Shown in pieces: positions 59,563-64,000 of a DNA stretch of 64,000 nt. Each line of letters opens with the position of its first letter. Within the stretch, counting starts at the first letter, position 1. The notes under the pieces were generated by a model. The model had not been told where the DNA came from. It did no database searches and saw only the letters and a program-made list of their open reading frames with translations. This stretch comes from Halopelagius inordinatus. GTDB lineage: Archaea > Halobacteriota > Halobacteria > Halobacteriales > Haloferacaceae. The DNA lies in NCBI RefSeq assembly GCF_900113245.1, contig NZ_FOOQ01000002.1, forward strand, positions 879,444 through 943,443, in the 5' to 3' direction. A program made the translations under genes and the position numbers.

Positions 59563-60756
59563 TCAGACGTCTCCGTTCACGATGGAGGCGACGCGTTCGC
59601 GGTCGAACAGTTCGCCCTCGACGTCGTACAACTGCTTTGCGGCGCGTTCGGTGAGCACGAGGTTCGTGATGGGACCCTGATAGAGCGGTCCGCCGCGGTA
59701 GACGTCGCCGTTCTCGACGGCCGTCAGCGCACTTGCGGTGTCGTGGTCCTGCATGAACGAGACGACTGTGTCTTGGAACTCTTCTGCCGTCTTCGCTTCC
59801 TGCCCGCGGAAGAGGACGACGTCGGGGTCTACCTCCAAGAGCGTCTCGTAGTCGATAGAGCCGCGAGACTCGTGGAAGTCTTTCACGTCCGTCTCCGCGA
59901 GGGCGTCGCGGACGTTCAGGTCGCGCCACTGCTTGAAACTCGTCCCCTCGCCGACGAGGTACGGCGAGAACGACTCGGGTTCGTCGCCCGCGGCCCACAT
60001 GACGGCCACCTGCGGACGGTCGGACTCAGAGGAGGGGACGACGTCCGAGAGGTTCGACTGGAACTCCTCGTGGAGGGAGGCGAACGCCTCGTAGCGGTCG
60101 GTTCGCTGGAACACCGCCGCGAGTTTCTCGAACGCCTCGTAGAGGGTGTAGTAGTCGTAGTCCTCGTGCCACTCGTACCCCGTCGAGAAGATGCTGCTAC
60201 CGAAGAACGGCGCGACGTTCTCGGATATTTCGTCGATATCCGCCTGCTTCCAGCCCTTGAACCGGTTCAGCAGGAAGTTCGGGTCGATGACGTGCACGTC
60301 GCCGTCGAGTTCGTAGAACACCTCCTTGCTGACACCGTCTTGGTACAGCGACACCATGTCGCTCTTGTCGACGGAGACGTCGGGTATCTCGTCGTAGTAC
60401 TGCGTGTGGTACCGCGAGGTCATCCAAACACCCTTCGGGGGTTCGACGCCGAGAGCGACCCCCATATCGGCCCAACTGCCGTTGTTTGCGACCCACGTCT
60501 CCGGCGGGCGGTCGAACTCGACTTCGCCCACGGGTTCTATCGAGACGGAGTACGACGAAGACGACCCGGTCGCTTCCGTCTCGGCGTCCGTCCCCGCCGC
60601 CGTCGTCGTCTCGGCGGCAGTCGCCCCGCCGTCGGTCTGGGTGCCACCGTCTTCGGCTCCGCCGGTACAACCCGCGAGAAGCCCGCTCGCGGCCAGTGCG
60701 CCGCCTACCTTGAGCACGTTGCGCCGCGTTCGACGCGGTGCGCCGTCGTCTGTCAT
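59563..60756 (-). CDS. iron-siderophore ABC transporter substrate-binding lipoprotein
   Basis: 397 residues. A Tat signal and lipobox (RRTRRNVLKVGGALAASGLL then AGCTG) are followed by a Thr/Ala linker and a class III (FecB/BtuF-like) binding fold: PPETWVANNGSWADMGVALG, DYETLLEVDPDVVLFRGQEA and RAAKQLYDVEGELFD. It captures a ferric-siderophore or similar complex outside the cell for the permease and ATPase encoded upstream. It has its own palindrome 5 bp before the ATG. Confidence 0.9.
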   Translation of the reverse strand: MTDDGAPRRTRRNVLKVGGALAASGLLAGCTGGAEDGGTQTDGGATAAETTTAAGTDAETEATGSSSSYSVSIEPVGEVEFDRPPETWVANNGSWADMGVALGVEPPKGVWMTSRYHTQYYDEIPDVSVDKSDMVSLYQDGVSKEVFYELDGDVHVIDPNFLLNRFKGWKQADIDEISENVAPFFGSSIFSTGYEWHEDYDYYTLYEAFEKLAAVFQRTDRYEAFASLHEEFQSNLSDVVPSSESDRPQVAVMWAAGDEPESFSPYLVGEGTSFKQWRDLNVRDALAETDVKDFHESRGSIDYETLLEVDPDVVLFRGQEAKTAEEFQDTVVSFMQDHDTASALTAVENGDVYRGGPLYQGPITNLVLTERAAKQLYDVEGELFDRERVASIVNGDV

Positions 60757-60760
60757 TACA

Positions 60761-60778
60761 TTTTAGGCTGGCCTAAAA
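60761..60778. promoter_or_regulatory. iron-repressor-type palindrome before the binding-protein gene
   Basis: TTTTAGGC-TG-GCCTAAAA: perfect 8-bp arms, 2-bp spacer, 5 bp from the start codon. Its core TTTAGG-N4-CCTAAA is shared with 62774-62791. This resembles DtxR/IdeR-family operators (TTAGG...CCTAA), which control iron uptake in haloarchaea through Idr/SirR proteins. Confidence 0.82.
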
Positions 60779-60813
60779 ACACAAGAGTGTTTCGAAGCGT
60801 CGAGGAAATCCGC

Positions 60814-61656
60814 TCAGAGCGACCGTTTCGGGACGATTTCGGGGTCGGGCGTGTACGAGACGGCCGCGTCCACGTTGAACACGTCCGCGAGTAACTCTTC
60901 TGTCACCACCTCGGAGGGCGGTCCCCAGTCGTACACCTCGCCGTCGCACATGGCGACGAGGTAGTCCGCAAACCGGGCCGCCTGCGCGATGTCGTGGAGG
61001 ACGACGGCGACGGTGACGTCGCGTTCCTCGTTCAACTGCCGGACCGTCTCCATCACGCGGAGTTGGTGGTGCAAATCGAGGTACGTCGTCGGTTCGTCCA
61101 AAAGCAACACGTCCGTATCCTGGGCCAGAACCATCGCTATCCACGCCAACTGCTTTTGGCCGCCGCTCAGGTTCCCCACCTGACTGTCGCGGAGGTGGTC
61201 GACGCCCGCCAAGTCGAGGGCGCGTTCGACGGCGCGTTCGTCCTCCTCGGAGACCTGTTGGAAGAAGTTCCGGTGGGGGTATCGGCCGTGGTAGACCAAG
61301 TCCTCCACCGTCAGCGACCCCGGCGACTCGTTCTCCTGTGAGAGCATACCCAGTTCGCGGGCGAACTCCTTGTCCCCGAACTCGTGGAGGCGCTTCCCGT
61401 CGAGGGTGACGACGCCGGTGTCGGGGTCGAGGTGGTTCGAGAGCGCTTTCAGGAGCGTGCTCTTTCCGCTCCCGTTCGGCCCGACGAGCGCGGTTATCTC
61501 GCCGCGCGGCACGTCGATTCGGTCGCACTCGACGACCGGTCCGTCGCTCGTCGGGTAGGACAGAGCGAGGTCCTCTCCGACGAGTGCGCTGTCGGTCTCG
61601 TCGCCGTTCGTGGTCCGTTGCATCGTCTGGTCCGTCGCGTCGTTTGCCTTGCTCAT
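60814..61656 (-). CDS. iron-siderophore ABC transporter ATPase
   Basis: 280 residues of FecE type: Walker A GPNGSGKST near residue 40, signature LSGGQKQ near 165, Walker B DVLLLDEPTTYLD near 184 and the His switch AVVLHD. Its ATG overlaps the permease stop (61654-61658, ATGA), giving tight coupling. A 25-residue polar N-terminus is typical of halophile versions. Confidence 0.95.
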   Translation of the reverse strand: MSKANDATDQTMQRTTNGDETDSALVGEDLALSYPTSDGPVVECDRIDVPRGEITALVGPNGSGKSTLLKALSNHLDPDTGVVTLDGKRLHEFGDKEFARELGMLSQENESPGSLTVEDLVYHGRYPHRNFFQQVSEEDERAVERALDLAGVDHLRDSQVGNLSGGQKQLAWIAMVLAQDTDVLLLDEPTTYLDLHHQLRVMETVRQLNEERDVTVAVVLHDIAQAARFADYLVAMCDGEVYDWGPPSEVVTEELLADVFNVDAAVSYTPDPEIVPKRSL

Positions 61657-62765
61657 CAGATGTCACCCAGGTTCTGCTGTCTCCGCATGAGATAGAGGAA
61701 GTACGGTCCGCCGACGAGGCCCGTGACGATTCCCACGGGCAACTGCGTCGGGTCCATCGCGAGTCTCGCGCCGACGTCCGCGACCACCATCAGCGCCGGT
61801 CCGGCGAAGACGCAGCCCACGATGAGGTTCTTGTAGTCGCTGCCGACGAGGTTCCGCACGAGGTGCGGCACGATGAGGCCGACGAAGCCGACGATTCCGG
61901 CGACGGCGATGGCGGCACTCGCCGCGAGGATGGCGACGCCGGAGAGGAGAAACCGCGTCCGTTCGACGGACATCCCGAGCGACTTCGCCGTCTGTTCGCC
62001 CAAGAGGAGGACGTTCAACTGCCGCGCGGCGACGACGGACAAGAAGAGAGCCACGGCGGTGGAGGGAAGCGCCAGACGAACCTGCTCCCAATCGACGCCG
62101 GTCAGAGAGCCAGTGGTCCACGCGATGGCGCTTTGGACGATGGCGAGGTCGTCGGCGAAAAAGAACATCGCCGTCTGCATCGACTGAAACAGCGTTCCGA
62201 CGATGACGCCCGCGAGGACGAGACGCACCGGACTCGTCCCGCCCTTCCACGCGATGATGTAGACGAGGAGGAACGCGAGTGCGCCGCCGCCCGCCGCGAT
62301 AAGCGGGAGGAACGGCGCGAGACCGCTGAAGACGACGAGCGTCAGGAGGATGGCGAGACCGGCACCCGACGAGACGCCGAGGATGTACGGACTCGCCAGT
62401 TCGTTCCGGGTGACCGCTTGGAAGATGGCACCCGAAACCGAGAGATTCGCGCCGACGAGTACGGCCACGAGGACGCGCGGCAGTCGGATGTTCCAGACGA
62501 TGAGGCTCTCTCTGCCCATCTCCGGGAGGTCCGTTCCGAAGAGGAACGCCGACCACGCGTCGGGGTTCAGCAGTATCGACGGGTTCAGCACGGCCCGCCA
62601 CGCCTCGGTGAGCGTCATACTGTAGGTTCCGAAGCTCACCTGTACGAGACCGCCGAGAACGACGATAACGACGCTGACGATACAGAGGCCGACGAGCGAG
62701 CCGTCGATCCATCCGACGCCCCGACGAAGCCTCGACCAGATTCCCACCCGCGTAGATTCACTCAT
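61656..62765 (-). CDS. iron-siderophore ABC transporter permease (FecCD family)
   Basis: 369 residues from ATG 62765 with about ten membrane helices. FecCD marks are IRLPRVLVAVLVGANLSVSG, GAIFQAVTRNELASPYILGV, and GFVGLIVPHLVRNLVGSDYK. The end has LPVGIVTGLVGGPYFLYLM. It is the first gene of the operon permease-ATPase-binding protein. An iron-type palindrome and a TATA element lie directly upstream. Confidence 0.94.
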   Translation of the reverse strand: MSESTRVGIWSRLRRGVGWIDGSLVGLCIVSVVIVVLGGLVQVSFGTYSMTLTEAWRAVLNPSILLNPDAWSAFLFGTDLPEMGRESLIVWNIRLPRVLVAVLVGANLSVSGAIFQAVTRNELASPYILGVSSGAGLAILLTLVVFSGLAPFLPLIAAGGGALAFLLVYIIAWKGGTSPVRLVLAGVIVGTLFQSMQTAMFFFADDLAIVQSAIAWTTGSLTGVDWEQVRLALPSTAVALFLSVVAARQLNVLLLGEQTAKSLGMSVERTRFLLSGVAILAASAAIAVAGIVGFVGLIVPHLVRNLVGSDYKNLIVGCVFAGPALMVVADVGARLAMDPTQLPVGIVTGLVGGPYFLYLMRRQQNLGDI

Positions 62766-62773
62766 CGGACGTT

Positions 62774-62791
62774 GTTTAGGGTTACCTAAAC
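62774..62791. promoter_or_regulatory. iron-repressor-type palindrome before the permease gene
   Basis: GTTTAGG-GTTA-CCTAAAC: perfect 7-bp arms, 4-bp spacer, 8 bp upstream of the permease ATG. It shares TTTAGG-N4-CCTAAA with the palindrome at 60761. A TATA-like CATATACG (minus strand) lies next to it at about 62798-62806, so a bound repressor would block transcription initiation. Confidence 0.82.
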
Positions 62792-63239
62792 CATACGTAT
62801 ATGCGTTACTCTTCCGGGACGGACTGCTGTCGGTGCGTTCGGGAGAACCGAACGCGCCGCGGCGTCCTTCGACGACGACGTCTCTCCCGCGCTCGAATCG
62901 GAGAGACGGCCCAAACACCAGCCTCGACGACGAATTCGACGCCTCAGACTCTGCGGACGTTGTGAATCTGACGCGAGGATAACGAGTAAAGAATAGTCGA
63001 ACGACCGGGGTAAATTACAACTCAGAAACACGTCACCGGGAGAAGCCGCCTCCGCGAGCAACTACACGTACGATGGTGTGGGAGGGCCGTTCGGCCGTAA
63101 CAGAACCCCACATACCGCTTTCACTCCACCGGAGCCCGTCCGGCGTTCGTGAACTGATGGCAAGGTTTATAATTATCTTCCTGTATTGTTACTGGTAGTG
63201 CGGCGTTACAGGTAAAGTGGCGCCGCGGGACCGAGAACG
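62792..63239. other. divergent intergenic region between iron operon and glpK
   Basis: About 450 bp without a supportable gene. The left end carries the iron-operon promoter. TTTATAATTA at 63166-63175 is a good TATA candidate for glpK, 65 bp from its ATG. The middle is GC-rich with no repeat that I recognise. Confidence 0.55.
63166..63175 (+). promoter_or_regulatory. TATA box candidate for glpK
   Basis: TTTATAATTA lies in a short AT-rich island 65 bp upstream of the ATG at 63240. This would give a leader of roughly 35-40 nt, longer than most genes here, leaving room for an operator between promoter and start. Confidence 0.5.
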
Positions 63240-64000
63240 ATGAGTGAAGAACGATACGTCGGGGCCATCGACCAGGGGACGACGGGAACCCGGTTCATGG
63301 TCTTCGACCACGACGGTCAGGTTGTAGCGAACGCGTACCAGAAGCACGAGCAGATCTACCCGGAACCGGGATGGGTCGAACACGACCCCGAGGAGATCTG
63401 GGAGAACACGAAAGAGGTCATCGGAGACGCCCTCTCGAAGGCGGACATCGGCTCCGAGCAGTTAGACGCCATCGGCATAACGAACCAACGCGAGACCACC
63501 CTCATCTGGGACACAGAGAGCGGTCGTCCTCTCAACAACGCCATCGTCTGGCAGGACCGACGCACCACAGACCGCGTCGAAAAGCTCCAAGACGAGGGCA
63601 AAGAAGAGTGGGTCCGCGGGAAAACCGGCCTCGAACCCGACGCGTACTTCTCGGCGACGAAAGCAGAGTGGTTACTCGACAACACCGACCAGATAAAGCT
63701 CCAGCGGATGCGCCCCGACGACGTCCGCGACAGGGCCGAACAGGGCGAGTTGATGTTCGGCACCATCGACTCGTGGCTCATCTACAAACTCACCGGCGAG
63801 CACATCACCGACGTGACCAACGCCTCGCGGACGATGCTTTTCAACATCCACGAGATGGAGTGGGACGACGAACTCTTAGAGGAGTTCAACGTCCCCGAGG
63901 CGACACTTCCGGAAGTTCGTCCCTCCTCGGACGAGAACTACTACGGCACCACGGACGAAGACGGCTTCCTCGGCGAGGAGATACCCGTCGCGGGCGCACT
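63240..64000 (+). CDS. glpK: glycerol kinase, N-terminal half (runs off the window)
   Basis: 253 residues are visible from ATG 63240. FGGY-kinase marks are GAIDQGTTGTRFMVFDHDGQ (phosphate 1 loop), PGWVEHDPEEIWENT, ITNQRETTLIWD, NAIVWQDRRT and MFGTIDSWLIYKLTGEHITD (substrate Asp). It phosphorylates glycerol to glycerol-3-phosphate, the entry to glycerol catabolism in haloarchaea. The gene is open at 64000; the family is about 510 residues. Confidence 0.97.
   Translation, partial: MSEERYVGAIDQGTTGTRFMVFDHDGQVVANAYQKHEQIYPEPGWVEHDPEEIWENTKEVIGDALSKADIGSEQLDAIGITNQRETTLIWDTESGRPLNNAIVWQDRRTTDRVEKLQDEGKEEWVRGKTGLEPDAYFSATKAEWLLDNTDQIKLQRMRPDDVRDRAEQGELMFGTIDSWLIYKLTGEHITDVTNASRTMLFNIHEMEWDDELLEEFNVPEATLPEVRPSSDENYYGTTDEDGFLGEEIPVAGA

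Overview
The window is haloarchaeal chromosome. The proteins are very acidic and the DNA is GC-rich. Lipoproteins carry twin-arginine signals followed by a Cys lipobox, many starts are leaderless or GTG, and many genes are small haloarchaeal families (bat-type HTH_10 regulator, DUF7114-, DUF7119-, DUF7123- and DUF7260-like). Archaeal informational genes are present: ribosomal protein S19e, a PDCD5-type protein, class I lysyl-tRNA synthetase and archaeal-type UMP kinase. Gene content fits the Haloferacales (Haloferax/Halogeometricum-like); the genus is inference.

Left part (1-6.3 kb). After a gene tail and small membrane and lipoprotein genes comes a 4.7-kb AT-richer integrative element. It is bounded by a 32-bp direct repeat of the 3' part of tRNA-Thr(GGT): a truncated copy at 1550 and the intact tRNA at 6197-6268. 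It carries a tyrosine recombinase, two small membrane proteins, unrecognised proteins, and unusual non-coding repeats, namely three GTASTAC heptamers spaced exactly 12 bp apart and a widely spaced pair of bipartite repeats.

6.3-24.7 kb is metabolic and regulatory. It holds an enoyl-CoA hydratase homologue, NAD+ synthetase, manganese catalase followed by an in-frame fragment resembling the end of PstS, tRNA-Gly(CCC), and an Nmad3-like protein. A fructan pair lies tail to tail (GH68 fructosyltransferase and GH32 fructosidase). Then come an aldo/keto reductase, tandem SHOCT membrane proteins, a GAF/HTH_10 regulator, and the HemQ/Cld-ABM fusion PitA.

24.7-47 kb is mainly housekeeping: PadR regulator, two site-2-protease-type metalloproteases, lysS-pyrH-moaE, thiL, rps19e-PDCD5-PP-loop ATPase, a DMT transporter, hisS-truA, an M28 peptidase, a frameshifted kptA, pepF and a DoxX protein.

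47-64 kb begins with tRNA-Lys(TTT), preceded by two tandem copies of its 3' end plus downstream DNA (old integration scars). Next are a ParB-like DNA-binding protein, a siroheme ferredoxin-dependent nitrite/sulfite reductase, an APH-like protein with a degenerate catalytic motif, and a copper locus (CopZ-like chaperone, Lrp-TRASH regulator, two-HMA copper ATPase). A secreted protein with four 43-residue repeats lies inside the copper locus. An iron-siderophore ABC transporter follows, with near-identical TTTAGG-N4-CCTAAA palindromes directly upstream of its two translational blocks. The window ends inside a glycerol kinase gene.
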